Source: Knoellia sp. p5-6-4 (GTDB lineage Bacteria; Actinomycetota; Actinomycetes; Actinomycetales; Dermatophilaceae). From it: a DNA stretch of 64,000 bases. The notes beneath the pieces are model-generated. The model saw only the letters and a list, made by a program, of their open reading frames with translations. It did not search any database and was not told where the DNA came from. Every line of letters begins with the position of its first letter. Position 1 is the stretch's first letter. Shown piece by piece: positions 46,994 to 57,286 of the stretch. The position numbers and the translations under genes were made by a program. The stretch is taken from positions 1,174,437 to 1,238,436 of the forward strand of contig NZ_JARGZF010000001.1 of NCBI RefSeq assembly GCF_029222705.1. The letters run 5' to 3'.

Positions 46994-48303
46994 GCGGGCA
47001 CGTTGTCCTTCGCGAACAGCGACGAGGCGTCCCGGTCGAACGGGCACCCACCGCCTGTGAGGTGAGCGATGTACTCCTCGCGGAAGTACTGGATGCTGCT
47101 GGTGATCGGCGAGGTGGCGCCGTCGCCGAGGGCGCAGAACGAGCGGCCCAGGATGTTGTCGCAGATGTCGAGCAGCTTCTCGAGGTCCTCCTCGCTGCCC
47201 TGGCCGTTCTCGAGCCGGCCGGTGATCTGCTTCAGCCACCACGTGCCCTCGCGGCAGGGGGTGCACTTGCCACAGGACTCGTGCTTGTAGAACTCGGTCC
47301 AGCGGTCGACCGCACGCACCACGCAGGTGGTCTCGTCGAAGATCTGCAGGGCGCGGGTACCGAGCATCGACCCCGCGGCGCCGACGGACTCGAAGTCCAG
47401 CGGCACGTCGAGGTGGGCGTCGGTGAACAGCGGTGTCGAGGAGCCACCGGGCGTCCAGAACTTCAGCTTCTTCTGCGGGTCGCGCATGCCGCCGGCCATC
47501 TCGAGCAGCTCGCGCAGGGTGATGCCGAGCGGCGCCTCGTACTGGCCGGGGTTCTTGACGTGACCCGAGAGCGAGAAGATGCCGAAGCCCTGCGACTTCT
47601 CGGTGCCCATGTCGGAGAACCACGTCGAGCCGTGCAGCAGGATCGGCGGCACCGACGCGATGGACTCGACGTTGTTGACCACGGTCGGGCGCGCGTAGAG
47701 GCCGGCGACGGCCGGGAACGGCGGCTTCAGGCGCGGCTGGCCGCGGCGGCCCTCGAGGCTGTCGAGGAGCGCGGTCTCCTCACCGCAGATGTAGGCGCCC
47801 GCACCCGCGTGCACCGTGACGTCGAGGTCGAAGCCGCTGCCCATGATGTTCTTGCCGAGCAGCCCCGCCGCGTAGGCCTCCTCGACCGCGCGCAGCAGGC
47901 GCCGGTAGACGTGCACGACCTCGCCGCGCAGGTAGATGAAGGCGTGGTTGCAGCCGATCGCGTAGGACGTGATGGCCACGCCCTCGATGAGGAACTGCGG
48001 CGCCGCCATCATCAGCGGGATGTCCTTGCAGGTGCCCGGCTCGGACTCGTCGGCGTTGACCACGAGGTAGCGGGGGCCGCCGTCCGGCGGGGGCAGGAAG
48101 CCCCACTTCATGCCGGTCGGGAAGCCCGCACCGCCACGACCGCGCAGGCCCGAGTCCTTGGTCATCTGCACCAGCTCGGACGGCTCCATCTTCAGCGCCT
48201 TCTCGAGCGCCTTGTAGCCGTCGTTGGCGCGGTAGGTCTCCAGGGTCCACGACTGCGGGTGGTCCCAGAACTTCGTCAGGATCGGGGTGAGGGTCGTGCT
48301 CAT
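46990..48303 (-). CDS. nuoF: NADH-quinone oxidoreductase subunit F
   Basis: A 437-residue NADH- and FMN-binding subunit, the entry point for electrons. [18 protein letters not shown] is the NADH site, [20 protein letters not shown] the FMN region, and [13 protein letters not shown] with SFCALGDG binds cluster N3. ATGA overlap with nuoE. Its absence from the second nuo set means that set has no NADH site of its own. Confidence 0.97.
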   Translation of the reverse strand: MSTTLTPILTKFWDHPQSWTLETYRANDGYKALEKALKMEPSELVQMTKDSGLRGRGGAGFPTGMKWGFLPPPDGGPRYLVVNADESEPGTCKDIPLMMAAPQFLIEGVAITSYAIGCNHAFIYLRGEVVHVYRRLLRAVEEAYAAGLLGKNIMGSGFDLDVTVHAGAGAYICGEETALLDSLEGRRGQPRLKPPFPAVAGLYARPTVVNNVESIASVPPILLHGSTWFSDMGTEKSQGFGIFSLSGHVKNPGQYEAPLGITLRELLEMAGGMRDPQKKLKFWTPGGSSTPLFTDAHLDVPLDFESVGAAGSMLGTRALQIFDETTCVVRAVDRWTEFYKHESCGKCTPCREGTWWLKQITGRLENGQGSEEDLEKLLDICDNILGRSFCALGDGATSPITSSIQYFREEYIAHLTGGGCPFDRDASSLFAKDNVPA

Positions 48304-49153
48304 GCCTTCTCTCCGTCCGCGTCCTTGCCGCCCGGCAGCTCGTCGGGCTCGTTGGCCGGGGTGTCCTCGGAGGTGTGTCGTCCGGCCGCCAAGCCGTCAG
48401 TGGTCGCCTCCCGGTGCCCACCGGAGGCCCGGCCGGTGTCGCCGGGGGCCCGCCAGTCGTGCTCACGGGCGACGTTCAGGCCCTGCACGGATGCCGGACC
48501 GGCGCCGACGCCCTCGTCGGCCAGGCCGTCGTGGAAGCCGGCGAGGACCCGGGAGACCTCCTTGAAGGAGCACACGCGGCTCGGGCCGCGGGTGGGGGCC
48601 ACCGGCTTGCCCTCGCGCAGGTCGTCGACGAGCTGCTTGGTCGACTCCGGGGTCTGGTTGTCGAAGAACTCCCAGTTGGTCATGACCACCGGCGCGTAGT
48701 CGCACGCCGCGTTGCACTCGATGCGCTCGAGGGTGATCTTGCCGTCCGGGGTCGTCTCGTCGTGCCCGATGCCGAGGTGCTCGGAGACGGCCTCCCAGAT
48801 CTGGTCGCCGCCCATGACGGCGCACAGGGTGTTGGTGCAGACACCCACGGTGTACTCGCCGTTGGGGTGGCGCTTGTACTGGGTGTAGAAGGTCGCCACG
48901 CCCGAGACCTCGGCGCGGGTCAGGTCGAGGACCTCCGCGCAGAAGTCGATGCCGCGACCGGTGATGTAGCCGTCGACGCTCTGCACGAGGTGCAGCAGCG
49001 GCAGCAGCGCCGAGCGCTTCTGCGGGTAGCGCGCCACGACCTGCTCGGCGTCAGCGTGCAGCTGCGCGAGCACGTCCGCGGCATACGGCTCCTTGCTCTC
49101 GGCCGGCACCGTGAGGTGACCGGACGCGGTCTGGTGACCGAACTCTGTGGCCA

Positions 49154-49154
<1 letters not shown>
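48300..49154 (-). CDS. nuoE: NADH-quinone oxidoreductase subunit E with acidic tail
   Basis: A 284-residue thioredoxin-fold [2Fe-2S] subunit (N1a). Cys ligands are in VGVCTNTLC and ECNAACDYAPV. The core ends near residue 200; about 80 further residues (from the HDGLADEGVG region to [11 protein letters not shown]) are Gly/Asp/Glu-rich and probably disordered. The start shares a base with the nuoD stop. Confidence 0.95.
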
Positions 49155-50520
<1,366 letters not shown>

Positions 50521-50521
<1 letters not shown>

Positions 50522-51321
50522 CAGTTGTAAGACCTCCGCTGGTCCGGCGGCGGGACGGTGGCGCCCTTGTACTCGACGGGGATGCCGCCGAGCGGGTAGT
50601 CCTTGCGCTGCGGGTGGCCCGGCCAGTCGTCGGGCATGAGGATCCGGGTCAGCGACGGGTGGCCGTCGAACTCGATCCCGAACATGTCCCAGGTCTCCCG
50701 CTCGTGCCAGTCGGCCGCCGGGTAGATCGAGACGATCGAGGGGATGTGGGCGTCGCCGTCGGGGCAGGAGACCTCGAGGCGCAGCCGGCGGCTGCCGTGG
50801 GTGATCGACAGGAGGTGGTAGACCGCGTGCAGCTCGCGGCCCTGCTCCCCCGGGTAGTGCACGCCGCTGACGCCCGTGCAGATCTCGAAGCGCAGCGCGG
50901 GGTCGTCACGCAGCACGCGAGCCACCGTGGGGAGGTGCTCTCGGCGCACGTGCAGCGTCAGCTCGCCGCGGTCGACCACCACACGCTCGACGGCCTCGCC
51001 GAAGGACGCCTCGCCACCGACGAGGCCGCGCTCGAGGGCGTCGGCCGCCTCGTCGAACCACGAGCCGTAGGGGCGCTGGGCCGCTGCCGGGAAGAGGATC
51101 GGGGAACGCAGGCCGCCGTAGCCGGAGGTGTCACCGGCGTCGATCGCACCGAACATGCCGCGGCGCTCACCGACGACGACCGGCTCCGGGGTGGTGCCGG
51201 GGGCGGCCGGAAGGTTGTCGCCCGTGGTGGCGCCGTGGTCGGCGGCCGCTGCGGTGGGGTCCTTCTCGACCTCGGCGTTCGGGCCGGGCAGGGCGGCCTC
51301 GGTCTTCTTCTCGTCGCTCAC
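50521..51321 (-). CDS. nuoC: NADH-quinone oxidoreductase subunit C
   Basis: A 266-residue 30-kDa subunit. The [21 protein letters not shown] signature and [18 protein letters not shown]-terminal motif are clear. The first ~70 residues ([12 protein letters not shown] onward) are low-complexity. GTG start at 51321 by GTGA overlap with nuoB; the next gene starts in the stop codon. Confidence 0.94.
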
Positions 51322-51962
51322 GCGACACCTCCTGCGCCGTGGCGGTGGGCCACGGAGTGCTCGTGCGGCGCCTGCAGACCGGAGGCCACGCGCAGGCTGC
51401 CGGCGCCCTCGGCGAGCAGGCCCTTCATCTGGTGGGTCGGCGTCGCACGAAGGGCAGCCTCCTCGGCGGCGCGTGCCGCGGCGACACGGTTGACGCCGAG
51501 CTTGCTGCCCTGGATCTGCTCGTGCAGCGTCAGGATCGCGTTGAGCAGCATCTCCGGCCGCGGCGGGCAGCCCGGCAGGTAGACGTCGACCGGGATGATG
51601 TGGTCGACGCCCTGGACGATCGCGTAGTTGTTGAACATGCCGCCGGAGCTGGCGCACACGCCCATCGAGATGACCCACTTGGGCTCCGGCATCTGGTCGT
51701 AGACCTGGCGCACGACCGGGGCCATCTTCTGGCTCACGCGCCCGGCCACGATCATCAGGTCGGCCTGGCGTGGCGTCGCCGAGAACCGCTCCATGCCGAA
51801 GCGGGCGATGTCGTAGTCGGGGGTGCCGACGGCCATCATCTCGATGGCGCAGCAGGCGAGGCCGAACGTCGCGGGCCAGACCGAGCTCTTGCGCATGTAG
51901 CCGGCGACCTGCTCGACCGTGGTCAGCAGGAAGCCCGCGGGGAGCTTCTCTTCGATTCCCAT
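51318..51962 (-). CDS. nuoB: NADH-quinone oxidoreductase subunit B
   Basis: A 214-residue N2-cluster subunit. [21 protein letters not shown] and [10 protein letters not shown] provide the four ligands, and [24 protein letters not shown] the conserved core. A ~55-residue hydrophilic C-terminal extension ([15 protein letters not shown]...) is present. Start ATG 51962, 30 bp after the nuoA stop. Confidence 0.95.
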   Translation of the reverse strand: MGIEEKLPAGFLLTTVEQVAGYMRKSSVWPATFGLACCAIEMMAVGTPDYDIARFGMERFSATPRQADLMIVAGRVSQKMAPVVRQVYDQMPEPKWVISMGVCASSGGMFNNYAIVQGVDHIIPVDVYLPGCPPRPEMLLNAILTLHEQIQGSKLGVNRVAAARAAEEAALRATPTHQMKGLLAEGAGSLRVASGLQAPHEHSVAHRHGAGGVA

Positions 51963-51992
51963 GAGGTGTTCCTAGCTCTCAGAACTCGCGCG

Positions 51993-52358
51993 TCAGTCCC
52001 ACTCGAGCCCGCCGCGACGCCAGACGTAGGCGTAGGCGACGAACACGGTGATGATGAACAGCACCATCTCGACCAGCGCGAACAGGCCGAGCTGGTTGAA
52101 GGCCACTGCGAAGGGGTAGAGGAAGACCGACTCGATGTCGAAGATGATGAAGAGCATCGCGGTCAGGTAGTACTTGATCGGCACGCGCAGGCCGCCACCA
52201 GCCGCCTGGGGGGTGGGCTCGATGCCGCACTCGTAGGCGTCGAGCTTGGCGCGGTTGTAGCGCTTGGGTCCTGCGATGGACGCGGCGAACACCGAGAAGA
52301 CCGCGAAGCCTCCACCGATGGCCAGCAGGAACAGCAGCGGGACGTAGGGGTTGGTCAC
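51993..52358 (-). CDS. nuoA: NADH-quinone oxidoreductase subunit A
   Basis: A 121-residue three-helix subunit. KLDAYECGIEPTPQAAGG carries the conserved switch-loop Cys, and MLFIIFDIESVFLYPFAV the acidic helix. The GTG at 52358 was chosen for GGGGAG about ten bases upstream; an in-frame extension to 52427 is not family-like. First gene of nuoA-N, 112 bp downstream of menJ. Confidence 0.94.
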   Translation of the reverse strand: MTNPYVPLLFLLAIGGGFAVFSVFAASIAGPKRYNRAKLDAYECGIEPTPQAAGGGLRVPIKYYLTAMLFIIFDIESVFLYPFAVAFNQLGLFALVEMVLFIITVFVAYAYVWRRGGLEWD

Positions 52359-52470
52359 CGCGCAACTCCCCTTTCTTGTGTCTGACCAGAATTTCTTTCG
52401 CCGACGAGGGTGCGGAAATGCCTGCAATCCGGCCCAATCCTAGGGGCACGGGTCTTGGGCGCATCCCCGC

Positions 52471-53793
52471 TCATGCGTCGGGAGCCATCTTCGACAGGGC
52501 GGTGATCAGGCGGTCGCTCGCGTCGCCGCCGCGCGGCTCGGCGAGGTTGGCCATGACCTTCAGCAGGAACTTCATCAACGTCGTGCGCGGCAGGCCGTAC
52601 TTGGTGGCCAGGCGCATGACCTCCGGGTTGCCGATCATCTTCGCGAAGTAGCGGCCGAGGGTGTAGTAGCCGCCGAGGGCGTCCTTCATGACACCCGGGT
52701 AGGAGCGCAGCACGCGCTCACGCTGCGCGTCGTCGCCCCGGGCGAAGGCCTGGGCGATGACCTCGGCGGCGAGCCGGCCGGACTCCATGGCGTAGGCGAT
52801 GCCCTCGCCGTTGAAGGGGTTGACCATGCCGCCGGCGTCACCGACCAGGAGCAGGCCCCGGTCGTAGTGCGGCTGGCGGTTGAAGCCCATGGGCAGTGCG
52901 GCCCCGCGGATCGGGCCCACCATGGTCTCGTCGTTGTAGGTCCACTCCCGCGGCATCGTCGCCACCCAGCGGCGCATGACGTCCTTGTAGTCGGTCTTGC
53001 CGAAGGCCGAGGAGGTGTTGAGGATGCCGAGGCCGACGTTGGAGGTGCCGTCACCGACGCCGAAGATCCAGCCGTAGCCCGGGAGCAGGACCCGCTTGCC
53101 GTTCTCGTCCGTGCTCCACAGCTCGAGCCAGGACTCGAGGTAGTCATCGTCGTGCCGGGGGCTCGTGTAGTAGGTGCGCACCGCGACGCCCATCGGGCGG
53201 TCGTCGCGCTTGGGCCGGTCCATGGCCAGCGAGAGGCGCGAGGAGTTGCCGTCGGCGGCGACCACGAGCGGGGCGCGGTAGACGAGCTCGGGCCCGGTGG
53301 ACCGGCCCTTCTCGTCGACGGCCTTGGCGGTGACGCCCACGATGGCGCCGGTGTCGTCGACCACCGGCCCGGTGACGTTGGTCGACTCGCGCAGGCGGGC
53401 GCCGTGCTTCACGGCATGCTTGGCGAGGATGTCGTCGAAGTCCTGCCGGGTGCGCACGAGGCCGTAGGGCGGGAAGCTCGCGAGGTCGGGCCACGGGAGC
53501 GACAGGCGCATGCCGCCGCCGATGATGCGCAGGCCGTGGTTCCTGATCCAGCCGTCCTCCTCGGGGGTGGGGATCCCGAGGGTGATGAGCTCCTTGACCG
53601 CACGGGGGGTCAGGCCGTCACCGCAGACCTTCTCGCGAGGGAAGGCGGTCTTCTCCAGGACGAGGACGTCCAGGCCGGTCATCGCGAGGTACGCGGCGGT
53701 GGCCGATCCTGCCGGGCCGGCCCCCACGACGATGACGTCAGCGCTCTCCGTCGCCGACGCCACGGACCCGCTGCTGATGATGCTCTGACTCAC
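52471..53793 (-). CDS. menJ: Geranylgeranyl-reductase-family FAD enzyme, probable menaquinone side-chain reductase
   Basis: A 440-residue FAD-dependent reductase. ADVIVVGAGPAGSATAAYLA is the dinucleotide fold, EKVCGDGLTPRAVKEL the family motif, and GDAGGMVNPFNGEGIAYAMESGRLAAEV the second FAD segment. The mycobacterial homologue MenJ saturates one isoprene unit of menaquinone. The position directly before nuoA-N, with menG behind and a polyprenyl synthase at the far end, fits that role. GTG start at 53793 with GAGG upstream, immediately downstream of a Rex-type operator. Confidence 0.88.
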   Translation of the reverse strand: MSQSIISSGSVASATESADVIVVGAGPAGSATAAYLAMTGLDVLVLEKTAFPREKVCGDGLTPRAVKELITLGIPTPEEDGWIRNHGLRIIGGGMRLSLPWPDLASFPPYGLVRTRQDFDDILAKHAVKHGARLRESTNVTGPVVDDTGAIVGVTAKAVDEKGRSTGPELVYRAPLVVAADGNSSRLSLAMDRPKRDDRPMGVAVRTYYTSPRHDDDYLESWLELWSTDENGKRVLLPGYGWIFGVGDGTSNVGLGILNTSSAFGKTDYKDVMRRWVATMPREWTYNDETMVGPIRGAALPMGFNRQPHYDRGLLLVGDAGGMVNPFNGEGIAYAMESGRLAAEVIAQAFARGDDAQRERVLRSYPGVMKDALGGYYTLGRYFAKMIGNPEVMRLATKYGLPRTTLMKFLLKVMANLAEPRGGDASDRLITALSKMAPDA

Positions 53794-53810
53794 GCCTGCC
53801 TCGAAACGCT

Positions 53811-53826
53811 TGTGAACCTGTTCACG
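53811..53826 (-). promoter_or_regulatory. Rex operator upstream of menJ-nuo operon
   Basis: TGTGAACCTGTTCACG matches the actinobacterial Rex operator (TGTGAACGCGTTCACA) except for the central two bases and the last one; the dyad GTGAACctGTTCAC is perfect. On the minus strand a -10-like TAGACT lies just upstream, so the operator would cover the transcription start, which fits repression. Rex releases DNA when NADH is high, so the operon would be induced under reductive load. Confidence 0.7.
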
Positions 53827-53835
53827 AATTGAGGA

Positions 53836-53841
53836 GTCTAT
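53836..53841 (-). promoter_or_regulatory. Candidate -10 element of the menJ-nuo promoter
   Basis: TAGACT on the minus strand fits TANNNT. ACGACA lies 17 bases upstream as a weak -35. The predicted start falls inside the adjacent Rex-like operator. Confidence 0.45.
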
Positions 53842-53865
53842 TCCCGCATCGCGTCGTTGTCGTAC

Positions 53866-54603
53866 TTAGGCCGACCTAACCGCCCCGGCGTCCCCGACGA
53901 GCACCGGCCCACCCGGCTTGACCGCCCGGTGCAGGGCCACGATGCCGCCGCTGAGGTTGCGCCACGCGACGTCGGACCAGCCGGCCCCGAGGATGGCCTG
54001 GGCCAGCTCGCGCTGGGCCGGCCAGGCCTTGATCGACTCCGCGAGGTAGACGTAGGACTCGGGGTTGGAGCTGACCCGCCGGGCGATCGGCGGCAGCGAG
54101 CGCATGAGGTACTCGTTGTAGACCGTGCGGAAGGCCTTGTTGACCGGCTGGCTGAACTCGCACACGACGAGGCGCCCACCCGGCTTGGCCACGCGGAGGA
54201 ACTCCGCGAGCGCGCGACCGGTGTCGGCCACGTTGCGCAGCCCGAACGACATCGTCACCACGTCGAAGGACTCGTCGGCGAAGGGGAGGCGCATGGCGTC
54301 CGCGGCCGTGAAGCCGAGGTCGGGCCGGCGGCGGTTGCCGACCGCGAGCATGCCGAGCGAGAAGTCGGCCGGGACGACGTCGACGCCGGCGTCGGCGAAG
54401 GGCTCGCTCGAGGTGCCGGTGCCGGCCGCGATGTCGAGCACCCGCTCGCCCGGCCTGGCGTCGACCGCCTTGACGACCGCCCGGCGCCACAGCCGGTCCT
54501 GCCCCAGCGAGAGCACGTCATTGGTGACGTCGTACTTCGAGGCGACGTCGTCGAACATGGCCGCCACGTCGCGGGGGTCCTTCTCGAGGCTGGCGCGGGT
54601 CAT
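53866..54603 (-). CDS. menG: Demethylmenaquinone methyltransferase
   Basis: A 245-residue UbiE/MenG SAM-dependent methyltransferase that performs the last ring methylation of menaquinone. [26 protein letters not shown] is the family start, [15 protein letters not shown] the SAM motif I, and [17 protein letters not shown] the UbiE signature. ATG 54603 was chosen; an in-frame ATG at 54612 is an alternative. It lies 72 bp upstream of menJ on the same strand and is divergent from menF. Confidence 0.94.
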   Translation of the reverse strand: MTRASLEKDPRDVAAMFDDVASKYDVTNDVLSLGQDRLWRRAVVKAVDARPGERVLDIAAGTGTSSEPFADAGVDVVPADFSLGMLAVGNRRRPDLGFTAADAMRLPFADESFDVVTMSFGLRNVADTGRALAEFLRVAKPGGRLVVCEFSQPVNKAFRTVYNEYLMRSLPPIARRVSSNPESYVYLAESIKAWPAQRELAQAILGAGWSDVAWRNLSGGIVALHRAVKPGGPVLVGDAGAVRSA

Positions 54604-54657
54604 GGGCCCCATCCTCCCCGATGCCCGCCCCACGGCATACAGCAGGCCGCCCGCGCG

Positions 54658-54663
54658 TAGGCT
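54658..54663 (+). promoter_or_regulatory. Candidate -10 for a near-leaderless menF transcript
   Basis: TAGGCT fits TANNNT and ends ten bases before the menF ATG at 54674. No Shine-Dalgarno lies in between. This geometry is typical of leaderless or nearly leaderless actinobacterial messages. Confidence 0.4.
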
Positions 54664-54673
54664 GGCCCGCGAC

Positions 54674-55969
54674 ATGACGACGCAGCCCGACCCCGGTCTC
54701 GCGGCCCGCCCCGACGGCACGCCGCTGGTCGCACGCACCGTCGCCTTCGACTCCCCCGGCGACCTGCTGTCGCTGCTGCCCGCGGTCGACGACCCCCGCC
54801 AGGTCTCGAGCTGGGTGCGCCGCGGCGAGGGCCTGGTGGGGTGGGGCCGTGCGCTGGAGCTCACCGCCCACGGGGAGCGCCGGTTCGAGGTGGCCCAGGA
54901 CTGGTGGCGGCGCGTGGTCTCCACCGCCGTGGTGCGTGACGAGGTGGGAGTGCCCGGCACGGGCCCGGTCGCCTTCGGCTCCGTGTCGTATGCCGCCGGC
55001 TCGGCTGCGGGGGCCACGCTCGTCGTGCCCAAGGTCGTCGTGGGGTGCCGGGACGGCCGTTGGTGGCTCACCACCATCGGCAGGCAGGCCAGCGTGCCGC
55101 CCCCTGCCGCACCGGGCCCGCAGCCGCCGGCCGCGGAGCCGGTGGGCGTGACCTTCGCCGACGGCGCCCTGTCGTCGGCGAAGTGGGCGGTGCGGGTCCG
55201 CGAGGCCGTCGAGCGGATCACGGCCGGTGAGATCGACAAGGTGGTGCTCGCCCGCGACCTGCGGGTGCAGGCCGCCGACCCGGTCGACCCCCGCTGGCTG
55301 CTCCAGCGGCTCGCCGAGCGCTACGACACCACCTGGGTGTTCGCGGTCGACGGGCTGGTGGGCGCGACCCCCGAGATGCTCGTGCGCCTCGAGAAGGGCC
55401 TGGTCACCTCCCGCGTCCTGGCCGGCACCATCCGCCGCACCGGCGACGACGAGCACGACCTGGCGCTGGCCGCCTCGCTGGCCCGGTCGTCGAAGGACCT
55501 CGAGGAGCACGAGTACGCCGTGCGCTCGGTCGCCGACGCGCTGCGGCCGCACTGCTCGTCGATGAACGTGCCGGAGTCCCCGTTCGTGCTGCACCTGAGC
55601 AACGTCATGCACCTCGCCACCGACGTGGCAGGGGTGCTCGACGACCACACCGGCTCGCTGGCGCTGGCGGCCTCGCTCCACCCCTCGGCCGCCGTGTGCG
55701 GGACCCCCACCACCGACGCCGACCGGGTCATCGCCGAGCTCGAGGAGATGGACCGCGGCCGCTACGCCGGGCCGGTGGGCTGGATGGACGCGGCCGGCGA
55801 CGGCGAGTGGGGCATCGCGCTGCGCTGCGGGGCCTACGAGCCCGGCGACCCCACCGCCCTGCGCCTGTTCGCCGGCTGCGGCATCGTGGCGGGATCAGAC
55901 CCCGAGTCGGAGGTCGCCGAGTCCGACGCCAAGCTCGTGCCGATGCGCGACGCGCTCTCCGGCGGGTAA
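54674..55969 (+). CDS. menF: Isochorismate synthase
   Basis: A 431-residue chorismate-utilising enzyme that converts chorismate to isochorismate, the first step of classical menaquinone synthesis. [13 protein letters not shown] contains the catalytic Lys, [13 protein letters not shown] and [19 protein letters not shown] form the active site, and [16 protein letters not shown] with [12 protein letters not shown] closes the domain. With menD and menG nearby it is most likely MenF; EntC for a siderophore is possible, but no siderophore genes are seen. Confidence 0.9.
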   Translation: MTTQPDPGLAARPDGTPLVARTVAFDSPGDLLSLLPAVDDPRQVSSWVRRGEGLVGWGRALELTAHGERRFEVAQDWWRRVVSTAVVRDEVGVPGTGPVAFGSVSYAAGSAAGATLVVPKVVVGCRDGRWWLTTIGRQASVPPPAAPGPQPPAAEPVGVTFADGALSSAKWAVRVREAVERITAGEIDKVVLARDLRVQAADPVDPRWLLQRLAERYDTTWVFAVDGLVGATPEMLVRLEKGLVTSRVLAGTIRRTGDDEHDLALAASLARSSKDLEEHEYAVRSVADALRPHCSSMNVPESPFVLHLSNVMHLATDVAGVLDDHTGSLALAASLHPSAAVCGTPTTDADRVIAELEEMDRGRYAGPVGWMDAAGDGEWGIALRCGAYEPGDPTALRLFAGCGIVAGSDPESEVAESDAKLVPMRDALSGG

Positions 55970-56011
55970 ACCCACTGGCACCGAGGGACTCCGGGCGCGA
56001 GGATCGGCGCC

Positions 56012-57286
56012 ATGGCAGGCGAGCCCACGGCACACCGGATCGTCCCCGTCACCCCCGAGGTCGCCGAGGACTTCCTCGCGGTCGACCAGGCGGCGTTCTT
56101 CTTCGAGCACTCCCGGCCGTGGGAGGAGGCCATGGCCGCGCTCGACCTGAGCCGCTGCTTCGCCGCCACCCGCACGGGTGAGCCGCCGTTCTCAGGCGTC
56201 TACGGGTCGTTCGACCTGACGGTGACCGTCCCAGCGCCGGCGGGCGGGCTGCACGCGGTGCCGATGGCCGGGCTGACCTGGGTCAGCGTCCACCCGGACG
56301 AGCGGCGCCGCGGCGTGCTGAGGCAGATGGTCGAGCACCACTTCGCCGACCTGCACGAGCAGGGCGTCGCCCTCTCCGGCCTCCATGCCGCCGAGCCGGC
56401 GATCTACGGCCGGTTCGGGTATGCCGTCGCCTCACTCGACGCCTTCGTCACCCTCTCGCGGGGCCAGGACCTGCGCGCGACCTCCCTGGACGAGTCCGCT
56501 GCGGCGGTCACGACCCGGCTGGTCCCCCTGTCGCGGGACGGCGTCGCCGACCAGGTGCACGACCTGCACGCCCGGTTCACGGCGGCCCAGCTCGGGGGCG
56601 TCGTCCGCACCCACCAGATGACGGGCGCCGAGGCTCGCGACTTCCCTCCCGCTCGGCGCGGCCGGGAGGCACGCCAGGTGCTCTTCGCCGAGCGTGACGG
56701 CCAGCAGGTCGGCTATGCGGTGCTTCACCGGAAGGAGAGGTGGGAGCAGGGCCGCCCGCAGGGGTCGGTGACCTGTCACGAGATGGCTGCGGCCGACCCT
56801 GCGGCGCTGCTCGCGCTCGGACGGCGGCTCGTCAGCTTCGACCTCACCAGCGAGGTGAAGGTGGAGGGTCGCAGCCTCGACGACCCCCTGCTCTGGTGGG
56901 CGGGCGGCCCGCGAGCCGCGTCGGTCACGGTCTACGACGGGGTCTGGCTGCGGCTCGTCGAGGTCGGCGCCGCGCTCGAGCAGCGCGGTCTCGGGGCGCC
57001 CGTCGACGTCGTGCTCGAGGTGGCCGACCCCGTCTGCCCCTGGAACCACGGTCGCTGGCGGCTGGCGTCTGCGGGCGCAGGATCACCCGTCACGTGCGAG
57101 CGCACCGACGCCGCCGCGCACGTGCGGCTCCCCGTGCAGGCACTGGGGTCCGCGTACGCCGGGCTGCGCACGATCGCGTCGCAGGCGCACCAGGGGGTGG
57201 TCGAGGAGGTCGCGGCGGGGTCGGTCTCGGCGCTCTCCGCCGCCTTCGCGACCGATCGGCAGCCGGTGGCCGCGATCCCCTTCTAG
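56012..57286 (+). CDS. Eis-like GNAT N-acetyltransferase
   Basis: A 424-residue protein with the Eis layout: N-terminal GNAT domain, a second GNAT-like domain and an SCP2-like C-terminal domain. Acetyl-CoA motif V-S-V-HPDERRRGVL lies at residues 91-103, followed by YGRFGYAVAS with the Tyr of the Eis active site. The chain ends in Phe, as in Eis, where the terminal carboxylate is catalytic. Family members acetylate aminoglycosides or protein lysines; the substrate here is unknown. Its TAG stop shares CTAG with the convergent menD stop. Confidence 0.87.
   Translation: MAGEPTAHRIVPVTPEVAEDFLAVDQAAFFFEHSRPWEEAMAALDLSRCFAATRTGEPPFSGVYGSFDLTVTVPAPAGGLHAVPMAGLTWVSVHPDERRRGVLRQMVEHHFADLHEQGVALSGLHAAEPAIYGRFGYAVASLDAFVTLSRGQDLRATSLDESAAAVTTRLVPLSRDGVADQVHDLHARFTAAQLGGVVRTHQMTGAEARDFPPARRGREARQVLFAERDGQQVGYAVLHRKERWEQGRPQGSVTCHEMAAADPAALLALGRRLVSFDLTSEVKVEGRSLDDPLLWWAGGPRAASVTVYDGVWLRLVEVGAALEQRGLGAPVDVVLEVADPVCPWNHGRWRLASAGAGSPVTCERTDAAAHVRLPVQALGSAYAGLRTIASQAHQGVVEEVAAGSVSALSAAFATDRQPVAAIPF

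Noticed and set aside
53866-53879. TTAGGCCGACCTAA palindrome as an IdeR/iron box
   Set aside because: It matches only the right-hand 14 bases of the 19-base consensus with two mismatches and overlaps the menG stop codon; no iron-related gene is near.
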